This document shows, one piece after another, positions 19,126 to 27,154 of a stretch of DNA of 64,000 nucleotides. Under the pieces are notes generated by a model. The model did not search any database and was not told the DNA's origin. It saw only the letters and a list, made by a program, of their open reading frames with translations. A program made the position numbers and the translations under genes. Origin of the DNA: JASHPR01 sp963795055 (lineage in GTDB: Bacteria > Actinomycetota > Actinomycetes > Streptosporangiales > Streptosporangiaceae); assembly GCA_963795055.1 (NCBI GenBank), contig CAWCGJ010000016.1, positions 1-64,000 on the forward strand, in the 5' to 3' direction. Numbering within the stretch: position 1 is the stretch's first letter; each line of letters starts with the position of its first letter.

Positions 19126-20469
19126 TCAGGTTTTCTGCTGCTGGTTCAGCTCGTTCTGCAGGGTGACGATGTCGCTGGCCGAGTTGACCATGGTCTCGAA
19201 GTGCGCGTCGGCCCAGGTGAAGAAGTTGCTGGTATGCGAGCTGACCCAGCCGGACCACACCGGGCCGTGCAGTCCGCAGACGGGCGTCACGGTGCCCCCC
19301 GTCGTCACCGCGACCGTGTCGGTGCAGCTCGCGAACGCGGCGCCGTTCTTGGTACCGGAGAAGTCGACGGTCATCTTGAGCAGCATGTTCGGGGTATCCG
19401 GATCGACCACCGACACCTTGCTGCTGACCGTGCACGACGACGCGCCGTTGCAGTCGGAGTGGAAGCGGATCTTCTGCAGCGGGTCGACGATGGCCTCCGG
19501 GTCGACGGCGCCCTGCAGCGCCTGGACATCACCGTGCAGGATCGTGAAGACCGGGCCGACGGTGGCCGCGGTCAGCGGCGTGACGTTGAAGGAGTAGGGC
19601 GTGGCCCCGCTGCGGCCGGCGATGCGGACCAGGCGGTTCGGGGTGCTGGTCGTGATGTAGTAGCTGGTGCCGCGGGCGGTGAGCTTGATCACCTTGGTGC
19701 CGCCGAGCGTGGTGTCGACGACGCGGGGGTTGTTCCCCACATGCTCCAGCACGTGCGCGATCTGGCCCGGCGTGAGCGAGTCGAAGGTCATGATGACGGC
19801 GCCGCCGCGGGCCCTGGCCCAGTTCCCGCCCGCCTGCTGGGCGGCGACCGGATCTATCACCACGGACTTCCAGAACGCGGTGGGCGCCTTGATGTAGGTC
19901 ACGTCGTTGATCGTGATGCGGATCACCGGGTTCCCGCTCTGGGAGTAGCTGCCCTCGACCGTGCCCGCCCCGGTCACGGCCAGGTTGGCGTTCTGCCCGG
20001 CGATGGCGCCGGTGAGGGTGAGGCCCTTGGCCACCGCGAGGGCCTGGCCCGACTGCAGCGCCATCGTGGTGGGCGATTCACTCTTCCTCACCAGCACGAA
20101 ACCGGCCGCCGCCGCGCCGACCAGCAGCGCGACGGCCGCCACCAGGACCAGCATCAAGCCGCGGCGCCTCGTGCTCCTCCGCGGCGGTGCCGCGGCCCCG
20201 GGCCACGGGACGTTCGGAGCCCCGCCCGGTCCGCCGGGATGGCCCGGCTGCGCTTGCCCCGGGTAGGGGTACGGCGGCTCAGCCGAACCGTAATGCGCAC
20301 TCCCCGTCGGTTGCCCGGCGTCGCCGGGATACGCGGCCCTGGGCTGGGTCAAGCCGGGGTCGCTGCGAGCCGGGCTCGGCCAGGCCGGGCCGCCCGCGGG
20401 TGTCGCCCCCGGCTCGGTGGGGGTTAACCCGTCGTCTTGGCCCTCCTGGGGCGAAAGTTCCGAATCCAC
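19126..20469 (-). CDS. Membrane-anchored exported protein of unknown function
   Basis: A 447-aa protein with a GTG start and a GGGAGGTG five bases upstream. Residues 1-100 are Pro/Gly/Ala-rich and cytoplasmic, followed by 'RRSTRRRG', one membrane helix ('LMLVLVAAVALLVGAAAAGF', about 105-125) and a long extracytoplasmic domain. The latter has two lipoprotein-LprG-like halves and four cysteines (CNGASSC; ASC; PVC) that could form two disulphides. The layout is common in actinomycetes for anchored ligand-binding domains. No family was recognised with certainty. Confidence 0.75.
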   Translation of the reverse strand: MDSELSPQEGQDDGLTPTEPGATPAGGPAWPSPARSDPGLTQPRAAYPGDAGQPTGSAHYGSAEPPYPYPGQAQPGHPGGPGGAPNVPWPGAAAPPRRSTRRRGLMLVLVAAVALLVGAAAAGFVLVRKSESPTTMALQSGQALAVAKGLTLTGAIAGQNANLAVTGAGTVEGSYSQSGNPVIRITINDVTYIKAPTAFWKSVVIDPVAAQQAGGNWARARGGAVIMTFDSLTPGQIAHVLEHVGNNPRVVDTTLGGTKVIKLTARGTSYYITTSTPNRLVRIAGRSGATPYSFNVTPLTAATVGPVFTILHGDVQALQGAVDPEAIVDPLQKIRFHSDCNGASSCTVSSKVSVVDPDTPNMLLKMTVDFSGTKNGAAFASCTDTVAVTTGGTVTPVCGLHGPVWSGWVSSHTSNFFTWADAHFETMVNSASDIVTLQNELNQQQKT

Positions 20470-20710
20470 GACACCTCCCAGATTTCCCTTATGTCACGTC
20501 TCGTGGCACCTCCGTGGTTCACGCTCCGGTACCGCCCGCCGAACCAGATCCGATCACTTATCCGGCTCCGGGGCCGCCCCAGGCCCTTGATCACGAGATC
20601 TTTTCACGCGATCTAGGCAGTGGACCACCCAATTTAGACCGTTTTATGACTACGAAACCAATGAAGAGATGAAAGATGATCATGGTGAGTGGGGCTGGGG
20701 CGGGGGGGTG

Positions 20711-20737
20711 TGTCACAGGCGGGTACGGTCCGTCGTC
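20711..20737 (+). promoter_or_regulatory. ECF41 sigma-factor promoter
   Basis: TGTCACA (20711-20717), sixteen bases, then CGTC (20734-20737). This is exactly the consensus TGTCACA-N16-CGTC reported for ECF41 sigma factors, and an ECF41 gene lies in the operon it precedes. The 346-base intergenic region (20470-20815) holds nothing else recognisable. Confidence 0.8.
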
Positions 20738-20815
20738 TGAGAGCACGGCCGGTCCGCAGAACCGGCCGTGCCCGGGCGGGATGGCCCCGGGGCGGACAGA
20801 CGGAAAGGAGTCACC

Positions 20816-21787
20816 ATGCGAGTGTTCGTGGCCGGAGCGGCCGGGGCGATCGGGCAGCAGCTATTGCCGCAACTGATCGCGCAGGGGCACCAGGTGACGG
20901 CGGCGACCAGGAGTCCCGGCAAGCTGGAGTCGCTGCGCGGGCTTGGCGCCGAGCCCGTGGTCGTCGACGGCCTGGACGCCCTGGCCGTCGGCGAGGCGGT
21001 GGCGCGCGCGGAGCCGGAGGCCGTCATCCACCAGATGACATCGCTGGCCGGAGTCATGAACCTGCGTCACTTCGATAAGACGTTCGCCGTGACCAACCGG
21101 CTGCGGACCGACGGCACCGATCACCTTCTCGCGGCGGCCGCCGCGGCGGGCGCCCGGCGCTTCGTCGCCCAGTCCTACACCGGGTGGACGAACGTCCGTA
21201 CCGGCACCCCGGTGAAGAGCGAGGACGATCCGCTGGACCCGGACCCGCCGGCCGAGCAGCGGGAGACGCTCGTGGCGATCAGCCACCTGGAGCGGTCGGT
21301 GCTGGCGGCCGCGGCGATGCGCCCGGTCGTGCTCAGGTACGGCTCGTTCTACGGGCCGGGCGCCTCCGACGACCTGGTCGGCCTGGTCAGGAAGCGGCGG
21401 GTGCCGGTCATCGGCGACGGGGCGGGAATCTGGTCGTTCGTGCATATCCACGACGCCGCGGCGGCCACCGTCGTCGCGCTGGAGCACGGCGGGCCTGGCG
21501 TTTACAACGTCGTCGACGACGAGCCAGCTAGCGTGGCAGAGTGGCTGCCGTTCCTGGCCCGCGCGGTGGGCGCGAAGCCGCCGCACCGGGTACCGGTGTG
21601 GCTCGGCCGCCTGGCCGCGGGCGAGGTGGGCGTCTCGATGATGACGCAGATCCGCGGCTCGTCCAATGCGAAGGTCAAGCGGGACCTCGGCTGGCGGCCG
21701 GCCTGGCCGAGCTGGCGGCAGGGCTTCTGCGGGGGGCTCACCGAGGCCGAGCCTGCGCCCCGTGCCGCCCAGCCGGGCGCCGCCTAG
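20816..21787 (+). CDS. NAD(P)-dependent epimerase/dehydratase-like oxidoreductase (ECF41 partner)
   Basis: A 323-aa extended SDR. It opens with the glycine-rich 'VFVAGAAGAIGQQLLPQL'; 'FVAQSYTGWTN' and 'PVVLRYGSFYGPG' are family positions; a canonical YxxxK is not clear, so it is atypical. The ATG at 20816 has AAAGGAG just upstream and directly begins the Rossmann strand. It lies 36 bases before an ECF41 sigma gene. ECF41 genes are typically next to a carboxymuconolactone decarboxylase, oxidoreductase or epimerase ('COE') gene; this is that partner. Confidence 0.85.
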   Translation: MRVFVAGAAGAIGQQLLPQLIAQGHQVTAATRSPGKLESLRGLGAEPVVVDGLDALAVGEAVARAEPEAVIHQMTSLAGVMNLRHFDKTFAVTNRLRTDGTDHLLAAAAAAGARRFVAQSYTGWTNVRTGTPVKSEDDPLDPDPPAEQRETLVAISHLERSVLAAAAMRPVVLRYGSFYGPGASDDLVGLVRKRRVPVIGDGAGIWSFVHIHDAAAATVVALEHGGPGVYNVVDDEPASVAEWLPFLARAVGAKPPHRVPVWLGRLAAGEVGVSMMTQIRGSSNAKVKRDLGWRPAWPSWRQGFCGGLTEAEPAPRAAQPGAA

Positions 21788-21823
21788 CCATCGGGTGCCG
21801 CTGAGCCGACGGGAGGGCAGGAG

Positions 21824-22843
21824 TTGAGCACAGCCGACGTCTACACCGAGCTCCGGCCGCTGATGTTCGCGATCGCCTACCGGATGGTCGGCAGCGTCAG
21901 CGAGGCCGAGGACATCGTCCAGGAGGCGTTCCTGCGCTACCACCGGGCGCAGTCCGGGCCGCAGGAGAAGGCGGGCGGGGAGGCTGACGGGGCCGCCAGG
22001 ATCGACTCGCCGAAGGCATACCTCTCCGCGGTGACCACCCGGCTGTGCATCGACTACCTGCGCTCCGCGCGGGCCCGGCGCGAGGCGTACCTGGGCGAGT
22101 GGCTGCCCGAGCCGCTGCTGACCGGTGACGTCCAGCGGGGCGGCGGTCCGCTGTTCGCTGACCACGTGGCGGCCGACCCGGGCCGTCTGGCCGAGCAGGC
22201 CGACTCGCTCTCGATGGCGTTCCTGCTGTTGCTGGAGCGGTTGTCGCCGGTGGAGCGGGCCGTCTTCCTGCTGCGCGACGTCTTCGGCTACGGCTATGAC
22301 GAGATCGCCCGCGTCGTCGGCCGGAGCGAGGACAACTGCCGCCAGCTGGCGCTGCGGGCCCGGCGCCACGTCGGCGAGCGCAAGCCCCGCTTCGAGGCCT
22401 CCCGCGGCCAGCGGGAGGAACTGGCCGCCCGGTTCTTCGCGGCCGTCGGCGACGGGGACATGGACGGCCTGGTGGCGATGCTCGCCGAGGACGCCGTGGT
22501 GTACGGCGACAGTGGCGGGACGCGGCCGTCCTGGCCGCGCCCGATCACCGGGCGCGACCACATCGGCCGGCTCCTGGTCGGCCTGGCGCAGCAGATGCGC
22601 CAGGCCAGGGTGGTGATCCGCCCGGCGGAGGTCAACGGCCAGCCCGGAGCGCTGTTCCTCGACCCGGCGGGCCGCCTGATCAACGTGTTCGCCCTGGACA
22701 TCGCCGACGGGCAGGTGCAGACGATCCGCTCGGTCATCAACCCGGACAAGCTGCGCCACCTGGGGCCGCTGGCCGACGTCGAGGGCCTGCGCCGCCAGCT
22801 GCGCCCAGGTGGCACCCGTGATCCGGGTGATGACAGCGCCTGA
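21824..22843 (+). CDS. ECF41-group RNA polymerase sigma factor with SnoaL-like extension
   Basis: A 339-aa protein with a TTG start behind GGGAGG. Region 2 is 'MFAIAYRMVGSVSEAEDIVQEAFLRY' (in two helices) and region 4 is 'LSPVERAVFLLRDVFGYGYDEIARVVG'. The ECF41 linker motif WLPEP and the C-terminal NPDKL are both present; the usual DGGG motif in the fused SnoaL-like domain appears as 'YGDSGGTRPSW', a changed form. In this group the C-terminal domain controls activity without an anti-sigma factor. Autoregulation is expected from the promoter at 20711. Confidence 0.92.
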   Translation: MSTADVYTELRPLMFAIAYRMVGSVSEAEDIVQEAFLRYHRAQSGPQEKAGGEADGAARIDSPKAYLSAVTTRLCIDYLRSARARREAYLGEWLPEPLLTGDVQRGGGPLFADHVAADPGRLAEQADSLSMAFLLLLERLSPVERAVFLLRDVFGYGYDEIARVVGRSEDNCRQLALRARRHVGERKPRFEASRGQREELAARFFAAVGDGDMDGLVAMLAEDAVVYGDSGGTRPSWPRPITGRDHIGRLLVGLAQQMRQARVVIRPAEVNGQPGALFLDPAGRLINVFALDIADGQVQTIRSVINPDKLRHLGPLADVEGLRRQLRPGGTRDPGDDSA

Positions 22844-23725
22844 TCAGACCCGGACCGCGGCCTCGGTCCAGTGCTGCTCCAGGTGGGGCACCAGGTCCAT
22901 GGGCCGCTCCTCGGGGAAGAACACCCGGGCGCCGTCGACCGTCACGACCCGGGTCACGCCCGGGATGGTGTCGCGCAGCCAGTAGGCCCAGGACACGTCG
23001 AAGTTCTCGTCGCCGGTCCCCCAGACCACGAGCGTGGGCACCGTGAGCTCCCGCAGCTGCGGCTCGACCGCCCGCAGGTCACCCGGATCCAGGGCCACGA
23101 GCAGCCGCTCGAACTCGCGACCGCGTTCCAGGGTGCCGAAACACGGTTCCAGGTAGGACCGGACCACCTCGCGGTCGGCCCGTTGCGGATGCTCGTAAGC
23201 GGTACCGAAGGCAACCTGGACGGCCGTGTCGAGGTCGTCAAGCAGCGCCAGGGAGGTCGGCGCGAGCGTGCCGGCCGCCGCGAGCTCGACGATCGGCTGG
23301 AAGGCGTCGGGCGGCAGGTTGTCGCTGACGTCGCAGTTGGTGAGGGTGAACGTGGCCAGCCGCTGCGGGTGGCGGGCGGCGAAGACCTGGGCGATGGCGC
23401 CGCCGGTGTCGTTGGCGACCAGGTCGATGCCGTCGAGCCCGAGCGCGTCACAGAAGTCCTCGAGGACCGAGGCCAGCCCGGCCACGGACAGGTCCTGCCC
23501 GGGGGTCACCGGGCTCTGGCCGTGCAGCGGAAGGTCAAGGGCGATGCAGCGGCGCTGCGTGGTGCCGCCGGCCAGCCCGTCGATGACGTTGCGCCACAGG
23601 TAGGCATTGGTGGCGATGCCGTGCACGAACAGCGCGACCGGTCCGGTCCCGATGTCGAGGTAGCTGATATCGCCGGAACGGGTCGTTACGGTGTGCCGGT
23701 GAGCGTCGAGTTGCTGTAGTTGCAT
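22844..23725 (-). CDS. Alpha/beta hydrolase, haloalkane dehalogenase-like
   Basis: A 293-aa protein. 'ALFVHGIATNAYLWRNVID' holds the oxyanion HG, and the nucleophile elbow is 'LVANDTGGAIAQ', with Asp106 instead of Ser, as in haloalkane dehalogenases and epoxide hydrolases. 'TLVVWGTGDENFD' supplies the acid. The usual catalytic His near 'VTVDGARVFFPEERP' is not seen; Val or Phe take its place, so activity is uncertain. An AGGAAGG precedes the ATG. It is divergent from a TetR gene with two operators, which probably represses it. Confidence 0.8.
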   Translation of the reverse strand: MQLQQLDAHRHTVTTRSGDISYLDIGTGPVALFVHGIATNAYLWRNVIDGLAGGTTQRRCIALDLPLHGQSPVTPGQDLSVAGLASVLEDFCDALGLDGIDLVANDTGGAIAQVFAARHPQRLATFTLTNCDVSDNLPPDAFQPIVELAAAGTLAPTSLALLDDLDTAVQVAFGTAYEHPQRADREVVRSYLEPCFGTLERGREFERLLVALDPGDLRAVEPQLRELTVPTLVVWGTGDENFDVSWAYWLRDTIPGVTRVVTVDGARVFFPEERPMDLVPHLEQHWTEAAVRV

Positions 23726-23761
23726 GGTGCTCGCCTTCCTGGGGCGGTAACCTAGGTCATA

Positions 23762-23803
23762 AGACCGACTGTCGGTCTAGTTGAGCAAACCGACAGTCGG
23801 TTT
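23762..23803. promoter_or_regulatory. Twin TetR operators in a divergent promoter
   Basis: Two 17-bp palindromes, AGACCGACTGTCGGTCT (23762-23778, perfect) and AAACCGACAGTCGGTTT (23787-23803, perfect), share the core ACCGAC-N-GTCGGT. Their centres are 25 bp apart. They lie between the hydrolase and tetR starts. Confidence 0.85.
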
Positions 23804-23817
23804 GTCAAGGAGAAATG

Positions 23818-24411
23818 ATGGACCGACCGAACAAGAACGTCGCCCGCGGGGAGGCAACGCGGGGCCAGCTGATCGCGGTCGCCCGGCGCATGTTCGCCGA
23901 CCGCGGCTACGAGGACACCTCGATCGAGGCGGTGCTGCGCGAGGCGGGGGTCAGCCGCGGCTCGCTCTACTACCACTTCGCGAGCAAGGAGGTCCTGTTC
24001 GAGGCGGTGGCCGAGGACGTCGAGACCACGGTCGGCGCCCAGACCATCGCCGCCACGGCCGGCGCGGACGGGCCGGTGGCCGCGCTGCGCGCCGGCTTCC
24101 TCGCGTGGGTGCGGCTCGCTGGCGATCCGGTGGTGCAGCGGATCCTGCTCATCGACGGCCCGGCGGTGCTCGGCTGGGAGCGGTGGCGGGCGATGGAGGA
24201 ACGCCACGCCTTCGGCGCGATCAGGCTGGTGCTGCAGGCCGCCGCCCCGCAGGCGCACCTGCAGCCGGAGATGGTCGACACGCTGGCCCACGTGCTGCTT
24301 GCCTCGGTCAACGAGGTGGCGCTGCTGGTCGCCCGGTCGGATGACCCGAAGGCCGCGATGAAGTCCGGCGAGGAGGCCATCGACGAGCTGTTGCGGCGCC
24401 TGCTGGGCTGA
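23818..24411 (+). CDS. TetR-family repressor
   Basis: A 197-aa regulator with HTH 'TSIEAVLREAGVSRGSLYYH' and 'FASKEVLFEAVAEDVE'. The C-terminal domain contains 'VQRILLIDGPAVLGWERWRAM', typical of the TetR_C_5/AcrR group. Two ATG codons occur in tandem. The second (23818) is preferred because the AAGGAG (23807-23812) is five bases upstream of it but only two from the first. It should bind the twin palindromes upstream and control itself and the divergent hydrolase. Confidence 0.85.
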   Translation: MDRPNKNVARGEATRGQLIAVARRMFADRGYEDTSIEAVLREAGVSRGSLYYHFASKEVLFEAVAEDVETTVGAQTIAATAGADGPVAALRAGFLAWVRLAGDPVVQRILLIDGPAVLGWERWRAMEERHAFGAIRLVLQAAAPQAHLQPEMVDTLAHVLLASVNEVALLVARSDDPKAAMKSGEEAIDELLRRLLG

Positions 24412-24446
24412 CCGCGGCGCCTGCTGCACCGACCGCAGCCGGCTTT

Positions 24447-24520
24447 CATGATCACGCCGGATTTTTTCATGATCACGCGGGATTTTGTCCCGTATCTGGC
24501 GAAAATCTCACGTGATCATG
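24447..24520. repeat. Hairpin-forming repeat between convergent genes
   Basis: CATGATCACG occurs at 24447 and 24468 in direct order, each followed by C(C/G)GGATTTT, and its complement CGTGATCATG at 24511. The last two copies form a hairpin (10-bp outer stem, GATTTT/AAAATC inner stem). The position suggests a two-way terminator or a REP-like element. The same 10-mer occurs once more at 6566-6575. Confidence 0.65.
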
Positions 24521-24527
24521 GACCAGC

Positions 24528-24944
24528 CTATTCGGGGCGGAACACCGGGACGCTGAGCCCGGGGTGGTCCTCCCAGCCCACGGTGACGCGCTGATCCACG
24601 TGTACCGCGTCCGGATCCGCCGCGATCTCGGCCATCATCCGGAATCCCTCGTCCAGGTCAATGAGCCCGACCACGTACGGAATGCGGGCCCGGAAGAACG
24701 GGTGCCCGTTCTGCCGGACCACCGTGAACGTGTAGACGGTGCCGCGGCCGGCCGAGTCCCGCCACTCCGGCTCGCCGCCGATGCAGCCGGGACAGTGCCG
24801 GCGCGGGTAGAAGACGACCTGGCCGCAGGCCCGGCAGACCTGGTAGGTCAGCCGGTGCTCGGCGGTCGCCGCCCAGAACGGCTCGGTGTCCGGCTCGGGG
24901 AACACCGGCAGCGGGCGCTCCGGCGCCGTCGGCTGGTCTGGCAT
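24528..24944 (-). CDS. DUF35 zinc-ribbon/OB-fold acyl-CoA-associated protein
   Basis: A 138-aa protein. The N-terminal rubredoxin-like zinc ribbon shows 'CRACGQVVFYPRRHCPGC' (CxxC...CxxC), followed by an OB fold with 'GRGTVYTFTVVRQNGHPFF' and 'YVVGLIDLDEG'. DUF35 proteins bind acyl-CoA and pair with thiolase-like enzymes, as in ChsH2-Ltp2 of steroid side-chain breakdown. It follows the thiolase gene by five bases, which supports such a complex here. Confidence 0.88.
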   Translation of the reverse strand: MPDQPTAPERPLPVFPEPDTEPFWAATAEHRLTYQVCRACGQVVFYPRRHCPGCIGGEPEWRDSAGRGTVYTFTVVRQNGHPFFRARIPYVVGLIDLDEGFRMMAEIAADPDAVHVDQRVTVGWEDHPGLSVPVFRPE

Positions 24945-24949
24945 CGCGG

Positions 24950-26134
24950 TCACCCCGTTCCCAGGACGATCGTGCAGGCCGCGTGGCGCGTGCCGAGCTG
25001 ACCCCCGTTGCCGTGCGCGACCGCCAGCCGGGCGCCCGGCACCTGGGCCGTCGACTCCCCGCGCAGCTGGCGGGTGGCCTCGATGAGCAGGAAGATGCCG
25101 CGCATCCCCGGGTGGTTGGACGACAGGCCTCCGCCGTCGGTGTTGAGCGCCGGCCCGCCGGGATGATCGAACGCCAGGCGGCCGCCCGCCGCGAACGGGC
25201 CGCCCTCGCCCTTCTTGGCGAACCCGAGGTCCTCCAGGATGGCCAGGACCGTGATCGTGAACGAGTCGTAGATCATCGCGATGTCGATCTCCTCGGGCCG
25301 CAGGCCCGCCTGGCCGAACGCCTCGGGCCCGGAACGCGCCGCGGCGGTGCTGGTGACGTCGGCCCCGCCGGCCGGGTAGCCGAGCGCCTCGCCGGTGCCG
25401 AGGATCCAGGCGGGCCGGGTGCGGATGCCCGCCGCCACGGCCGGCGACACGATCACCACCGCCCCGCCGCCGTCGGAGACGATGCAGCACTCCAGCAGGT
25501 GCAGCGGGTCGGCGATCAGCCGCGAGCCGAGCACGTCGTCCACGGTGATCTCGCGGACGCTGCGGATGCCGATGTCGGCGAGCCCGGCGACCGCCTGCGG
25601 GTTGCGCATGGCGTGCCGGCGGGTGGTGACCGCGATCTCGGCCAGCTGCTCGGGCGTGGTGCCGTACTGCGCCATGTGCCGCCGGGCCACCATCGCGTAG
25701 TTGCCGACCAGGGTCAGCCCGTACGGGCGCTCCATGTTGGCGGCCGGCTGCGCCTCGGACCCGCCGCGCCATCCGGTGCCGATGGCCCGGCGGTCGCTGT
25801 GCGCCGTGGACCCGTAGGTGAGCAGGGCGACGTTGGCCTTGCCCGCCGCGATGTCCCGGGCGGCGTGCGCGGCGTGGAACTCGTAGGAGCTGCCGCCGAC
25901 CGCGGTCGTGTCGAGGACCCGGGGGGTGACGCCGAAGTACTCGGCGATCGTGAGGCCCTGCATCCGGCCCGCCTCGCTGGCGTCGTACACGGCGTCGACG
26001 TCCGCCCAGGTGAGCCCGGCGTCCTCCAGCGCCCGCGCCGCGCACTCGGCCTTGATCTGCAGCGGGCTCAGGCCGCCGGCCGTTCGCTTCTCGAACTCGT
26101 GGATGCCGGCGATCGCGGCGGCCGGTGCCGCCAT
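24950..26134 (-). CDS. SCP2-type thiolase-like protein (thiolase/aldolase)
   Basis: A 394-aa thiolase-superfamily protein: 'DVDAVYDASEAGRMQGLTIA', 'DTTAVGGSSYEFHAAHAARD', 'LLECCIVSDGGGAVVIVSP' and 'AHGNGGQLGTRHAACTIVLG'. The position that holds the nucleophilic Cys in classic thiolases reads GGSS, so it is not a standard thiolase. This is the pattern of lipid-transfer-protein-like aldolases (Ltp2 type) that work with DUF35 partners. It overlaps the MaoC gene by ATGA and precedes DUF35. Role: cleavage of a beta-hydroxy or beta-keto acyl-CoA, exact substrate unknown. Confidence 0.85.
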   Translation of the reverse strand: MAAPAAAIAGIHEFEKRTAGGLSPLQIKAECAARALEDAGLTWADVDAVYDASEAGRMQGLTIAEYFGVTPRVLDTTAVGGSSYEFHAAHAARDIAAGKANVALLTYGSTAHSDRRAIGTGWRGGSEAQPAANMERPYGLTLVGNYAMVARRHMAQYGTTPEQLAEIAVTTRRHAMRNPQAVAGLADIGIRSVREITVDDVLGSRLIADPLHLLECCIVSDGGGAVVIVSPAVAAGIRTRPAWILGTGEALGYPAGGADVTSTAAARSGPEAFGQAGLRPEEIDIAMIYDSFTITVLAILEDLGFAKKGEGGPFAAGGRLAFDHPGGPALNTDGGGLSSNHPGMRGIFLLIEATRQLRGESTAQVPGARLAVAHGNGGQLGTRHAACTIVLGTG

Positions 26135-27038
26135 CACGCCTCCACGGCCGAGCCCGGCCCGGCCTGGTCTTCCGCGGCCCCGCCCCCCGGCGCTCGCAGC
26201 CGCATCCGGCCGTGGTCGATGACCACGGTCCCGTCTTCGGTGGCGGTCTGGAACAGCGCGCCGTCGCCGTCCTCCTGCCAGATCGACACCACCAGCGTGT
26301 CGCCGGGCAGTACCGGGCGGCTGAACCGCCCGGACATCGAGCCGAACCGGGCCGGGTCCGACCCGCACAGCGTGTGCAGCAGCGCCCGCCCGGTGAACCC
26401 GTACGTGCACAGGCCGTGCAGGATCGGGCGGCTGAATCCGCCCCGGGCCGCGAACTTCGGGTCCGCGTGCAGCGGGTTCCGGTCGCCGGACAGCCGGTAC
26501 AGCAGCGCCTGCTCCGGCCGGGTGGGCTGCACCACCTGGTGGTCGGGCGGGCGCTCGGGCCGCTGCCAGCGGTCGCTCGGGCCGCGCTCGCCGCCGAATC
26601 CGCCCTCGCCCCTGATGAACGCGCCGCTTCGCGAGGTCACGAGCTTCGCGCCGGTTGCCGCGTCCACGGCCACGTTCTCGCTGGCCACCAGCGCCCCCGA
26701 GCCCTTGTCGTAGATGCCGGTCACGGTGGCGACGGTGCGCACGGTGCCCTCCACCGGCAGCGGGCGGTGCAGCTCGAATGCCTGCTCGGCGTGCACGAGC
26801 ATGGCCCGGTCGAAGTCACCCAGGCTGCGGCTGGCCCGGGCCTGCGCCACCAGCACCGCGTAGCTCGGCAGTACCTGCTGCCGCACGCCCTCGGAGTTCT
26901 CGGTGGTGAACTCCAGTTCCTGCAGCGGGTCGCCCAGCAGGCCCCGACCCCGATCGCGTACAGCAGCGCGTCCTTGGACGTCCACGAGCGTTCCTGCGGC
27001 TCGCTGGGCACGCCGACGAGGCTGTGGTCGAGGGGCAT
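26134..27038 (-). pseudogene. MaoC-family double hot-dog hydratase, split by a frameshift
   Basis: ATG at 27038 reads 'MPLDHSLVGVPSEPQERSWT' and 'SKDALLYAIGVGA'. Near 26940 the frame slips one base, and it continues as 'DPLQELEFTTENSEGVRQQV' through two hot-dog domains. The second has the hydratase motif 'YRLSGDRNPLHADPKFAARGGF', with the catalytic Asp and His of enoyl-CoA hydratase 2. Full length would be about 300 aa. The slip is in a GGGGCC run. The gene heads the MaoC-thiolase-DUF35 operon and hydrates enoyl-CoA before chain cleavage. Confidence 0.75.
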
Positions 27039-27087
27039 ACTGGCCTCCTGCGTTTCGCGCGGCCGCGTCGGCGCATGCCGTGGCTAC

Positions 27088-27102
27088 TAGAATTTGGTTC
27101 CA
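27088..27102. promoter_or_regulatory. Candidate regulon palindrome A
   Basis: TAGAATTTGGTTCCA lies between the MaoC operon and the divergent SDR gene. It fits GAAYYNRRTTC, which recurs at 37519 and 38355 in the promoters of the second half of the lipid locus. Confidence 0.55.
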
Positions 27103-27154
27103 AAATTATTCTTTGGGTGCGGTCCGCGCCGTGTCAACCGAGGGAGTGGTGGAC

